DNA from: Caecibacter massiliensis
Lineage (GTDB): Bacteria; Bacillota; Negativicutes; Veillonellales; Megasphaeraceae
Assembly (NCBI GenBank): GCA_900095875.1
Contig: LT608311.1
Span: 2,014,773 to 2,078,772, forward strand
Length of the DNA: 64,000 nucleotides
Direction of reading: 5' to 3'
The number at the start of each line of letters is the position of its first letter. Within the stretch, counting starts at the first letter, position 1. This document shows positions 35,627-43,398 of this stretch, in pieces. The position numbers and the translations under genes are program-made. The notes under the pieces are model-generated. The model saw only the letters and a program-made list of their open reading frames with translations, was not told where the DNA came from and did no database searches.

Positions 35627-36652
35627 ATGGCAGATAATGCAAACATAAAAGTAATAGGTGTCGGTGGCGGCGGCAACAATGCTGTCAACCGTATGATAGA
35701 AGCAGGCTTACAGGGTGTACAGTTTATTTCTGTCAATACAGAAGATCAGGTGCTGGAAATTTCCAAAGCGGATGTTAAAATCCAGATTGGTGAAAAGCTG
35801 ACCCGCGGTCTTGGTGCCGGCGCTAATCCACAAATCGGTGAACAGGCTGCCCTGGAAAGCAAGGAAGAAATCATCAAGGCCCTGCAGGGTGCTGATATGG
35901 TGTTCGTTACAGCCGGCATGGGCGGCGGTACGGGTACTGGTGCGGCACCTATCGTGGCAGAATGTGCCAAAGATCTCGGTGCACTTACGGTAGCTGTCGT
36001 TACAAAACCTTTTACGTTTGAAGGGAAGCGCCGCCGCGAACAGGCTGAAAAAGGGACAGCATATCTGAAGGAAAAGGTTGATACGATTATTACTATTCCG
36101 AATGATAAGCTGCTGCAGATGATTGACAAAAAGACACCGTTGAAAGACGCATTCCTGAAAGCCGATGATGTATTGCGCCAGGGTGTACAGGGGATTTCTG
36201 ATCTGATTACGACGACGGGCCTCATCAACCTCGATTTCGCCGACGTGAAGACCGTCATGTCCGACCAGGGCGAAGCCATCATGGGAATTGGCCTGGGAAC
36301 TGGTGAAAACCGTGCCCTCGATGCGGTTGATGCAGCGATTCACAGCCCGTTGCTTGAAACAGGAATCGACGGTGCGCAGAGCATTCTCCTCAACGTTACA
36401 GGCGGCCCCGATGTCAGCTTGTATGAAATCAACGAAGCGGCAGAAAAAATTGCAGAAGCAGTTGACCCGGATGCCAATATTATCTTTGGCCAGGTTATTG
36501 ATCCGGATATGGAAGAAGATTCTATCCGCATTACTGTTGTTGCGACAGGCTTTGGCAAAGAACCGTCCACGATTCCGTCTTTTGGCCAGGATGGTGGTAA
36601 AGCCGATAAAGCTGATCTCGGCGGTGTAGAAATTCCGTCGTGGATGAAATAA
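35627..36652 (+). CDS. ftsZ: Cell division GTPase FtsZ
   Basis: Tubulin-like GTPase that forms the division ring. It has 341 residues, shorter than the usual 350-400. The GTP-binding loop GGGTGTG is at residues 99-105, and the T7 loop [11 protein letters not shown] follows near 205. The globular part ends near residue 310. The tail is short and closes with VEIPSWMK, which matches the C-terminal peptide pattern (IPxFLR-like) that binds partners such as FtsA, SepF or ZapA-type proteins. AAGGAGG precedes ATG 35627. A 111-base gap separates it from ftsQ. Confidence 0.97.
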   Translation: MADNANIKVIGVGGGGNNAVNRMIEAGLQGVQFISVNTEDQVLEISKADVKIQIGEKLTRGLGAGANPQIGEQAALESKEEIIKALQGADMVFVTAGMGGGTGTGAAPIVAECAKDLGALTVAVVTKPFTFEGKRRREQAEKGTAYLKEKVDTIITIPNDKLLQMIDKKTPLKDAFLKADDVLRQGVQGISDLITTTGLINLDFADVKTVMSDQGEAIMGIGLGTGENRALDAVDAAIHSPLLETGIDGAQSILLNVTGGPDVSLYEINEAAEKIAEAVDPDANIIFGQVIDPDMEEDSIRITVVATGFGKEPSTIPSFGQDGGKADKADLGGVEIPSWMK

Positions 36653-36663
36653 TAGAGCAAATC

Positions 36664-36696
36664 AAAAAGCGGATCCTGGTGGACCCGCTTTTTTTC
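36664..36696 (+). terminator. Terminator after ftsZ
   Basis: AAAAAGCGG-TCC, 4-base loop, GGA-CCGCTTTTTTT. It closes the cell-wall cluster. Confidence 0.92.
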
Positions 36697-36731
36697 AATC
36701 AGTCGTTATATACTCCTGGGAGGAACGAATT

Positions 36732-37199
36732 ATGAGATGTCCATTCTGCAAAGGTGATGATACGAAAGTAACCGATTCGCGGGCAACGGATGACGGGAAC
36801 GCTATCCGCCGCCGACGGGAATGTCTGAAATGCGGCCGTCGTTTTACGACGTACGAAATGGTAGAAGAAGTGCCGCTTATCGTGATAAAGAAAAATGGCA
36901 GCCGGGAATTATTTGACCGCAGTAAAATATTGAATGGCCTTCTCCGTGCCTGCAACAAACGGATGGTTACGCGGCAGCAGCTGGAAGAAATCGTCAATCG
37001 GGTGGAACGGGAAATACGCAATTCCCTTGTCCAGGAAGTTTCCAGTGTACATATCGGTGAACTCGTGCTCAATGAACTGAAACATGTCGATGAAGTCGCA
37101 TATATCCGGTTTGCCTCAGTGTACCGCCAGTTTGCTGATCTGGATAGCTTTATGGCAGAACTGAAACGGCTGATGGGGTCCGACAAGAAGAAAGCATAA
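36732..37199 (+). CDS. nrdR: Ribonucleotide reductase repressor
   Basis: Zinc-ribbon/ATP-cone repressor of ribonucleotide reductase genes. It has 155 residues. Zinc ligands are Cys3, Cys6, Cys31 and Cys34 (MRCPFC ... CLKCGRRF), followed by the ATP-cone domain from about residue 49 (VIKKNGSRELFDRSKI). GGGAGG lies ahead of ATG 36732. hldE starts 18 bases after its stop, so nrdR may share the promoter of the heptose operon. Confidence 0.96.
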   Translation: MRCPFCKGDDTKVTDSRATDDGNAIRRRRECLKCGRRFTTYEMVEEVPLIVIKKNGSRELFDRSKILNGLLRACNKRMVTRQQLEEIVNRVEREIRNSLVQEVSSVHIGELVLNELKHVDEVAYIRFASVYRQFADLDSFMAELKRLMGSDKKKA

Positions 37200-37217
37200 C
37201 CCATAAAAGGAGATATT

Positions 37218-38699
37218 ATGACAGATCACTATATCGATAATTTTTTAAATGACGTATTACCTCATTTGCGGATTGCTGTCATTGGAGACATTATGGTAGA
37301 CCGCTATGTATTTGGCAAGGTGGAACGCATATCACCAGAAGCTCCGGTACCGGTAAACCGTGTAGATCATATCAAATCAGTTCTCGGCGGGGCTGCCAAT
37401 GTGGCATCGAATCTGGCTAATCTTGATTGCAATGTGTACCTGGCCGGACTGATTGGTGATGATGACAACGCACGCCTGCTGAGAAGCCTGCTCGATGAAT
37501 CGGGCATCGATGGGTCCGGCCTGGTTGCCCGCAGTCATCATGCGACGACGACGAAGATGCGTATACTGGGAGCACGCCAGCAGATGGTACGCCTTGATTT
37601 TGAAGAGATTACACCTCTGGACGATCTGGAAACAGCAGAACTTGCGACCTGGCTTGACGTCTGCATCCACTCCGGTCTGGATGGAGTCATTTTATCGGAC
37701 TATCATAAAGGCGTTCTGACTGATAAAGTTGCCAGACAAATCATTCGTACCGTAAAGGCTGCCGGCATTCCCATTCTCGTCGATCCTAAGGGCAAAGACT
37801 GGTCAAAATATGATGGGGCGGACTTTGTTACACCTAATATGAAGGAATTATCTGAATGCGCCGGATATGAAGTGGCCAACGAGGGCAGTGAAGTAGTTAA
37901 GGCCGCCATGGAACTGCATAAAAAATATGATTTTGCCAATCTGATGGTCACCCGTTCAGAAAAGGGGATAACCGTCGTCAGCCACGATGGCCGCGTCTGG
38001 AATAATCCGGCTACAGCACAGGAAGTATTTGATGTATCCGGTGCCGGAGATACGGTTGCGGCAGCGTTTCTGGCAGCTATTGCCGGTCATCTTTCTATTC
38101 GTACGAGCCTTCAGCTGGCAAACGCCGCTGCCGGTATCGTCGTCAGGAAGGTCGGTACATATCCGGTCCACCGCAGTGAACTAATCCAGCTCTGGACACA
38201 GTGGCAGCCCCCGCGCTGGTCCCCCTATACAGCACTGGACTGGGATCAGACAGCCCGGAAAATCCGCAGCTGGCAGGAACGGGGAGAAACGGTTGTTTTT
38301 ACAAATGGCTGCTTTGATATCCTGCATCGAGGCCATGTATTGTATCTGCAGCAGGCGGCAATGCTGGGACAACACCTGATCGTAGGTTTAAATTCTGATG
38401 ATTCTGTGCGCCGCCTGAAGGGACCGGCACGGCCTTTGGTGCGGCAGGAAGACCGGGCTGTCTTGCTGAATGCTCTCGGCTGTGTCGATGATGTCGTCAT
38501 TTTTAATGAGGATACGCCTCATGATCTGCTTTCTGTTCTGAGACCAGACATTCTTGTCAAAGGCGGCGATTATAGGGCTGAAGATGTAGTCGGCAGGGAA
38601 TTTGTTAAACGGGTTGAAATCATTTCTTTTGAAGAAGGGTACTCGACGACAGGTTTAGTCAATAAGATTGTTGATTTAGTAAAGAAGGGGATTCTATGA
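37218..38699 (+). CDS. hldE: Bifunctional heptose-7-phosphate kinase / heptose-1-phosphate adenylyltransferase
   Basis: Two-domain enzyme of ADP-heptose synthesis for the LPS inner core. Residues 1 to about 320 form a PfkB-type kinase making heptose 1,7-bisphosphate; the catalytic motif DVSGAGDT starts near residue 272. Residues about 345-493 form a nucleotidyltransferase that adds AMP to heptose 1-phosphate, with GCFDILHRGH near residue 363. It is the first gene of a run whose members overlap by 4 to 14 bases. The gene implies an outer membrane with LPS. Confidence 0.95.
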   Translation: MTDHYIDNFLNDVLPHLRIAVIGDIMVDRYVFGKVERISPEAPVPVNRVDHIKSVLGGAANVASNLANLDCNVYLAGLIGDDDNARLLRSLLDESGIDGSGLVARSHHATTTKMRILGARQQMVRLDFEEITPLDDLETAELATWLDVCIHSGLDGVILSDYHKGVLTDKVARQIIRTVKAAGIPILVDPKGKDWSKYDGADFVTPNMKELSECAGYEVANEGSEVVKAAMELHKKYDFANLMVTRSEKGITVVSHDGRVWNNPATAQEVFDVSGAGDTVAAAFLAAIAGHLSIRTSLQLANAAAGIVVRKVGTYPVHRSELIQLWTQWQPPRWSPYTALDWDQTARKIRSWQERGETVVFTNGCFDILHRGHVLYLQQAAMLGQHLIVGLNSDDSVRRLKGPARPLVRQEDRAVLLNALGCVDDVVIFNEDTPHDLLSVLRPDILVKGGDYRAEDVVGREFVKRVEIISFEEGYSTTGLVNKIVDLVKKGIL

Positions 38700-39661
38700 A
38701 AATTGTAACAGGTGGTGCCGGATTTATCGGCAGCAATATTGTAAAACAACTGAATAATCGCGGAATCGATGATATTCTTATCGTCGATGACCTGACGGAC
38801 GGCCGTAAATGCCGTAATCTGCAGGGGTTGTCTTTTTATGATTATATGGATTATGAAGACTTTGCCCAGGAAATGGCTGATGATACCTTTGATTGCGGAT
38901 ACATCGATGTAGTATTCCATGAAGGAGCCTGCTCCGATACGATGAATTACGATGGACGCTACATGATGAAAAATAATTATGAAGGCAGCAAAAATCTGCT
39001 CCGGTACTGCATGCAGCGCAAGATACCTTTTTTGTATGCTTCTTCTGCCTCTACCTATGGCAGTGGCAAACATGGCTTCCGTGAAACCCCGGAATGTGAA
39101 CAGGCATTGAATCCATATGCATACTCCAAGCTTCAGTTTGACCGTTTTGTGCGGCGCATGCTGCCCTTGTCAAAAGGACAGATAGTAGGTTTCCGTTATT
39201 TTAATGTATTCGGCCCCCAGGAAAATCACAAGGACCGTATGGCATCCCTTATCTATCAGAAGTATCATGAATTGCAGAAAACCGGAAAAATTACACTTTT
39301 TGAAGGCACTGGCGGTTTTGGCAATGGAGAACAGGTACGTGATTTTATTTATGTCAATGATGTAGTCAATGTAATCTTTTATTTCTGGGAACACCCGGAA
39401 CTTTCCGGCATCTATAACTGCGGCACTGGTACGGGGCATACGTTCAATGATTTTGTCCACGGTATCATCGAATATTGCGGCAAAGGAACGATTGAATATG
39501 TTCCCTTTCCGGAAATCCTCAAGGGAAAATATCAAAGTTATACTCAGGCCGATACGACGAAACTGATGGCTGCCGGATATGACCGGGGATTCACACTGCT
39601 CCATGAAGCAGTGAAAGAATATTGCAGCATATTGGAAAAAAGTGACGGTTATTACGAATGA
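38696..39661 (+). CDS. hldD: ADP-glyceromanno-heptose 6-epimerase
   Basis: Short-chain dehydrogenase-type epimerase that converts ADP-D,D-heptose to ADP-L,D-heptose, the donor for heptosyltransferases. It has 321 residues. The NAD(P)-binding motif GGAGFIG is at residues 6-12, and the catalytic pair YxxxK is Tyr141/Lys145 (YAYSKLQFD), with SSASTYG preceding it. The start codon overlaps the hldE stop as ATGA. Confidence 0.95.
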   Translation: MKIVTGGAGFIGSNIVKQLNNRGIDDILIVDDLTDGRKCRNLQGLSFYDYMDYEDFAQEMADDTFDCGYIDVVFHEGACSDTMNYDGRYMMKNNYEGSKNLLRYCMQRKIPFLYASSASTYGSGKHGFRETPECEQALNPYAYSKLQFDRFVRRMLPLSKGQIVGFRYFNVFGPQENHKDRMASLIYQKYHELQKTGKITLFEGTGGFGNGEQVRDFIYVNDVVNVIFYFWEHPELSGIYNCGTGTGHTFNDFVHGIIEYCGKGTIEYVPFPEILKGKYQSYTQADTTKLMAAGYDRGFTLLHEAVKEYCSILEKSDGYYE

Positions 39662-40179
39662 GACGGGCTGTTTTTCTGGACCGCGACGGCGTCCTGAATG
39701 TAGATACTCATTATCTGCACCGTATCAGTGACGTCATCTGGGTGCCGGGGGCAAAGGAAGCAGTATCATTACTGACTCGTCTGGACTATCAAATTTTTAT
39801 CGTTACCAATCAAAGCGGGATTGCCCGCGGGTATTATACAGAATCAGATGTCCAGATACTGCACCAATGGATGTGCCAGCAAATATCTGAGGCTGGCGGC
39901 AGGATAACGGCTGTTTATTATTGTCCGTTTTTAGAAGGTGCACCTCTGGAGAAATATAATAAAAAAAGCGACTGGCGGAAACCGGCTCCGGGAATGGTGT
40001 TGCAGGCCGCCAGAGAGTATCACGTCGATTTGTCTCATTCATTTATGATCGGAGACGGCCTGCGCGATATAGAGTGCGCCCATGCTGCCGGGATAGACGG
40101 CTATCTCTTTCAGGGAGGGCGTCTTGATGACTTTGTCAGAGAAATTATAGAAATGAGGACACGTCATGAAGGACTATAA
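39658..40179 (+). CDS. gmhB: Heptose-1,7-bisphosphate 7-phosphatase (zinc-site variant)
   Basis: HAD phosphatase that removes the 7-phosphate from heptose 1,7-bisphosphate between the two HldE reactions. It has 173 residues. The nucleophile motif FLDRDGVLN holds Asp8 and Asp10; TNQSG is motif II and IGDGLRDIECA the acidic motif. Typical members carry a structural zinc site with C-x-H and C-x-C ligands. Here only the first Cys is kept (YYCPFLEG...SDWRKP), so the zinc is probably absent. The start overlaps hldD by ATGA, and the end overlaps the next gene by 14 bases. Confidence 0.9.
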   Translation: MRRAVFLDRDGVLNVDTHYLHRISDVIWVPGAKEAVSLLTRLDYQIFIVTNQSGIARGYYTESDVQILHQWMCQQISEAGGRITAVYYCPFLEGAPLEKYNKKSDWRKPAPGMVLQAAREYHVDLSHSFMIGDGLRDIECAHAAGIDGYLFQGGRLDDFVREIIEMRTRHEGL

Positions 40180-41194
40180 AAATATTCTGATTATCAAAAT
40201 GAGTTCTCTTGGTGATGTACTTCATGCCCTGCCGACATTGTATGCCCTGCGTAAAAATTGTCCACAGGCCCGCATCGTCTGGGCCGTGCATCAGAATTTT
40301 TCCGCTGTTCTCCCAGGCAAACCCTATATTGACGATGTTATTTATATTGACAAGAAAAAGTTGAAAAGTTTCTCTTATCTGCGTGGGTTGCGAAAGAAGC
40401 TTCATGACTATCATTTTGACCTCTGCCTGGACTTGCAGGGACTGGCCAAAAGTGCCATTGTGGCCTGGTGTAGTGGTGCAAAAGAAAAGTATGGCTATTG
40501 GGAAATGAGGGAAGGCAGCTTTCTGGTTAGTAAAGGTCTGGCGGGTACTCATCAGTATGACCATGTCATTGAACGGTACCTGGATACAGTCCGGGTTCTG
40601 GGAGGCCGTGTTGATGAGATTGCATTTCCTCTCCCGTCCATTGAAAAAGAGAAAGGTATTATGAAGGAACGATTTAGGGCTTTAGGTCTTACCGGGCCTT
40701 ATATAGCTGTTGTGCCCGGTGCCCGCTGGTCTGTCAAAGAATGGCCGTTGCCATACTGGACAGAATTCCTGAGGCGTGTAACGGCTTCGGGGATGGGAGC
40801 TGTTATTCTGGGCAGTGCTGATGACACAGTAAAAGGACAGGTCATTTCCCGGGATGCGGAGACCGGCATTTATGATTTTACGGGCAAGACCAGCCTGCGG
40901 GAATTGATGGCGGCTATTTCGTCATCCCGTTTATATATCAGTGCCGATACGGGGCCGCTCCATATAGCCAATGCCTTAAAAAAAGAATTGATTGCTTTGT
41001 TCGGTCCTACTTGTCCGGACAGGACCGGCCCGTATGGAGGTCCTGATAGTTCGTACATACACATGATTATTTCTCCTACATCCCAGGCGACCCCGGATCA
41101 CCCCTTAGTCAATGATCCGGAATGCATGTCCCAGATTACCGTTGATACAGTGTGGCATACGTACATACAGGCGATAAAGAAGGTGAATGGATGA
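40166..41194 (+). CDS. waaC: Heptosyltransferase, GT9 family (first of two)
   Basis: Inner-membrane-associated glycosyltransferase of family 9 that moves L,D-heptose from ADP-heptose to the LPS inner core. It has 342 residues. N-terminal IIKMSSLGDVLHALPTL is the acceptor-side signature; the donor side shows VPGARWSVKEWP and SADTGPLHIANAL. Position before a second GT9 gene suggests heptosyltransferase I (WaaC); the assignment of I versus II is inferred. It overlaps gmhB by 14 bases and the next gene by ATGA. Confidence 0.88.
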   Translation: MKDYKNILIIKMSSLGDVLHALPTLYALRKNCPQARIVWAVHQNFSAVLPGKPYIDDVIYIDKKKLKSFSYLRGLRKKLHDYHFDLCLDLQGLAKSAIVAWCSGAKEKYGYWEMREGSFLVSKGLAGTHQYDHVIERYLDTVRVLGGRVDEIAFPLPSIEKEKGIMKERFRALGLTGPYIAVVPGARWSVKEWPLPYWTEFLRRVTASGMGAVILGSADDTVKGQVISRDAETGIYDFTGKTSLRELMAAISSSRLYISADTGPLHIANALKKELIALFGPTCPDRTGPYGGPDSSYIHMIISPTSQATPDHPLVNDPECMSQITVDTVWHTYIQAIKKVNG

Positions 41195-42249
41195 TCAATC
41201 TTCGTCATAAAAAAATTATAGTAACATTTCTCATGCATCTCGGCGATCTGATTTTAATCACTCCTTTTCTGCAGGTGTTGCGCCGTCATGCCACAGGTTC
41301 TGATATCACCCTGGTCGTTGATGAAAAACTGGCCGATGTGGTCCGCTATAATCCTAATATCGATCACCTGGTAACGGTAGATAAAAAAGGAAAGGATAAC
41401 TCTGTCGGTGCACTCTGGCACATTGGGAGGAATTTGCACCGCAATCATTATGATATCCTCATTAATCTTCATCCTAACGAACGGACCAGCTTTCTGGCGT
41501 TTGCCATACATGCCAGGGAATTTGATGGTATGAGTCATTTCCTGTTCCGCCCGTTCATGCACCGGTATACGCGGCTTGACAGGACGCACCTGCATGCGGC
41601 AGACATGTATATCAACGTATTGGAACAGATGGGGATAGAAGACCGGCGCAACGATGGCCTGCAATTTCTTACTTGCCCGGCATGGGAACAGACTGCCCAT
41701 GAATTTTATGCCGCCCAGGGAGTGGAAACCGGTGATAAGCTCATCGGTTTTAATATTGGCAGTGCCGTTCCGCAGAAACGCTGGCCGCCCCGGCGCTTTG
41801 CATCAGTAGCTGATTATTTTAGTGAGAACGGATATCGATGTGTTTTCTTTGGAGGCCCTATGGACATCGATATGGTCCGGGAAGCGGCGGAGCTGATGAA
41901 ATATCCTCCGGTCATTGCGACGGGAAAATTTTCGCTGGGAGAATTAGCGGCAGCCATCCGCTGGTGCTCGCTCTTTATTACTAATGACAGCGGGCCCATG
42001 CATGTCGCCGTCAGTCAGAAGGTCCCTGTCGTCGCCCTGTATGGACCGAGCAACCCGATGTTTTATGGTCCCTATACGGATAAGGCCATTGTCCTTGAAT
42101 CGACAGACCACTATGAAGTTGGAAAAAGTATGAAAAAAATTATTAAGGAAGGAAAATATCAGGGAATTTCCGTTATTTCAGCAGCCCAGGTCATTGAGGC
42201 GGCAGAAGAACTGTTGCAACGGTATCCGCAACAGGCTGCTGCATTGTAA
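41191..42249 (+). CDS. waaF: Heptosyltransferase, GT9 family (second of two)
   Basis: A second family-9 glycosyltransferase of 352 residues. Motifs: IIVTFLMHLGDLILITPFLQ at the N-terminus, FNIGSAVPQKRWPPRRFA in the middle, and TNDSGPMHVAVSQKVPVVALYG for ADP-heptose binding. It most likely adds the second heptose (WaaF role), but other acceptor sugars cannot be excluded. The start is ATG 41191, overlapping the previous stop, with AAGGTG upstream; a longer in-frame GTG at 41152 is not needed. It is the last gene of the heptose operon. Confidence 0.85.
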   Translation: MINLRHKKIIVTFLMHLGDLILITPFLQVLRRHATGSDITLVVDEKLADVVRYNPNIDHLVTVDKKGKDNSVGALWHIGRNLHRNHYDILINLHPNERTSFLAFAIHAREFDGMSHFLFRPFMHRYTRLDRTHLHAADMYINVLEQMGIEDRRNDGLQFLTCPAWEQTAHEFYAAQGVETGDKLIGFNIGSAVPQKRWPPRRFASVADYFSENGYRCVFFGGPMDIDMVREAAELMKYPPVIATGKFSLGELAAAIRWCSLFITNDSGPMHVAVSQKVPVVALYGPSNPMFYGPYTDKAIVLESTDHYEVGKSMKKIIKEGKYQGISVISAAQVIEAAEELLQRYPQQAAAL

Positions 42250-42278
42250 TTGAAAAGGTTGTGCAAATAGCGTATAAT
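42250..42278 (+). promoter_or_regulatory. Strong promoter for the outer-membrane protein gene
   Basis: TTGAAA (42250-42255), 17-base spacer, TATAAT (42273-42278). It begins at the waaF stop codon. Confidence 0.75.
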
Positions 42279-42322
42279 GTAAACCATGAAGTAAATCTAC
42301 GGACTAATCGGAGGTGTGATAT

Positions 42323-42904
42323 ATGAAGAAAGTAATGTTGATAGGTGCTCTTATTGCAGCTGTTTCCATAGGTTCTGTTGCCTGTGCCGCACCCAATAAA
42401 AATCCGCAGGCGGGAGATCTGAAAGCCAACGTCAATTACGGCTTTGATCAGAAAGAAGGAGGCCGCAGTGCCCATAGCCGCTTCAGTGGCGGAGACGTCA
42501 CATACACGATCAATGATAAGGTGGATGTGCAGTACGTCAATAATTATACAAAGGGTGATGACGGGGACAAACTGAATGAACATTATTTACAGGGTGTGTA
42601 CCGGTTTACTCCTTATGTCTCTGCCTATGGCGGCATGAGTTATGTCAAAGCCGATACTTATAGAGATCAGCATTTTTATGGCTATCAGGTCGGCTTGAAA
42701 GGGCAGATACCGATTGGCGAACGCTGGCAGGGATTTGCGTCAGTAGGCGTTGGTGATGATGTCAATTCCTATTCGGTCGGATTAGGATATGATATTACAA
42801 AAGACTGGGATGCTCATATCATGTACCGTCGCGCAGATATTGATGTCGACAATTATGATGATACGGTAAAAGGCTGGCAGATTGGGATGGGGTATAAATT
42901 CTAG
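42323..42904 (+). CDS. Small outer-membrane beta-barrel protein
   Basis: A 193-residue exported protein. The signal peptide ends near residue 22 (ACA-AP). The mature part shows alternating hydrophobic/polar strands separated by short turns and long acidic loops. It closes with a strand ending in Phe (GWQIGMGYKF), the signal recognised by the outer-membrane insertion machinery. About eight strands fit a small OmpA/OmpX-like barrel. The sequence SVAC at 18-21 is a weak lipobox, so lipidation is less likely. It has its own strong promoter and terminator next to the heptose operon. Its cargo or function is unknown. Confidence 0.8.
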   Translation: MKKVMLIGALIAAVSIGSVACAAPNKNPQAGDLKANVNYGFDQKEGGRSAHSRFSGGDVTYTINDKVDVQYVNNYTKGDDGDKLNEHYLQGVYRFTPYVSAYGGMSYVKADTYRDQHFYGYQVGLKGQIPIGERWQGFASVGVGDDVNSYSVGLGYDITKDWDAHIMYRRADIDVDNYDDTVKGWQIGMGYKF

Positions 42905-42942
42905 ATATCCTGTATGTGCCAGGCCATTGTCCGGTTCGTGGG

Positions 42943-42971
42943 GAGACTGTCGTTGAGACAGTCTCTTTTTT
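42943..42971 (+). terminator. Terminator after the outer-membrane protein gene
   Basis: GAGACTGTC, 5-base loop, GACAGTCTC, then TTTTTT. Confidence 0.93.
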
Positions 42972-42973
42972 CG

Positions 42974-43002
42974 TTGACAGTATCCTCTTCGACACGTATA
43001 AT
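42974..43002 (+). promoter_or_regulatory. Consensus sigma-A promoter with no protein gene downstream
   Basis: TTGACA (42974-42979), exactly 17 bases, TATAAT (42997-43002): all 12 consensus positions match. Transcription would start near 43009, at the paired 5' end of a candidate RNA. Confidence 0.88.
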
Positions 43003-43008
43003 AACACG

Positions 43009-43241
43009 TGACATGTGCTGTGGTTGAAAGTCGATGTCAGTCGCAGACAAAGCGATCCACGTAAGGAATCCAAAGTGATTCTGATCATAGTGCGGCCTAG
43101 AAGTAAGTCCTGCCGTAACATGCGAGAGGGCTAGTAGTGGGGGATGATGTACATCTATGAGCGAACGTCCCAGCAGGCGAGTGTGGGGGTAAAGACCAGG
43201 TCAGACATGTCAGGGGCTGTCGCGCTGCGGCAGCTCTTTTG
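43009..43241 (+). ncRNA. Candidate structured non-coding RNA, class unassigned (6S-like architecture)
   Basis: About 230 bases between a perfect promoter and a terminator, with no convincing reading frame. The 5' end TGACATGT (43009-43016) pairs perfectly with ACATGTCA (43205-43212). The stem continues with CTG/CAG (43018-43020 with 43202-43204) and TGGTT/GACCA (43021-43025 with 43194-43198). Smaller hairpins lie inside, for example GAATC/GATTC and CCCA/TGGG. Paired ends plus a separate terminator resemble 6S RNA, but I do not see conserved 6S sequence. SRP RNA (no GGAAGCAGC-type loop), tmRNA and RNase P motifs were not found. The existence of the RNA is well supported; its class is open. Confidence 0.7.
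43214..43241 (+). terminator. Terminator of the candidate RNA
   Basis: GCTGTCG, 5-base loop, CGGCAGC (43216-43234), extended by two G-T/G-C pairs; TTTT follows at 43237-43240. Confidence 0.8.
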
Positions 43242-43273
43242 CATATACAGAGGCATAGTGTCTGCTACAGGTA

Positions 43274-43328
43274 AACGGAAAAAGCTGTTACAATTTCATT
43301 ACATTTGTTTTGTAACGGAAAATCCGTT
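43274..43328 (+). promoter_or_regulatory. Possible operator before the thioesterase operon
   Basis: AACGGAAAA occurs at 43274-43282 and again at 43314-43322, 40 bases apart. The second copy is also part of an inverted repeat AACGGA/TCCGTT (43314-43328) that touches the -35 box. A regulator of acyl-CoA genes could bind here. Confidence 0.4.
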
Positions 43329-43356
43329 TGACGTTTAGAATGTCATATTGTACAAT
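43328..43356 (+). promoter_or_regulatory. Promoter for the thioesterase/acyl-CoA dehydrogenase operon
   Basis: TTGACG (43328-43333), 17-base spacer, TACAAT (43351-43356). Confidence 0.75.
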
Positions 43357-43398
43357 ATAAAGGTATTTATTTCCAACAGTTTTTAGGAGGAGAGTCCC

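Noticed and set aside
43009-43241. Candidate RNA as SRP RNA, tmRNA or RNase P RNA
   Set aside because: The signature loops and conserved cores of these RNAs were looked for and not found.
43144-43338. 64-codon frame within and after the candidate RNA
   Set aside because: It runs through the RNA's closing stem, its terminator and the next promoter region; the start lacks a ribosome site and no family resemblance is seen.
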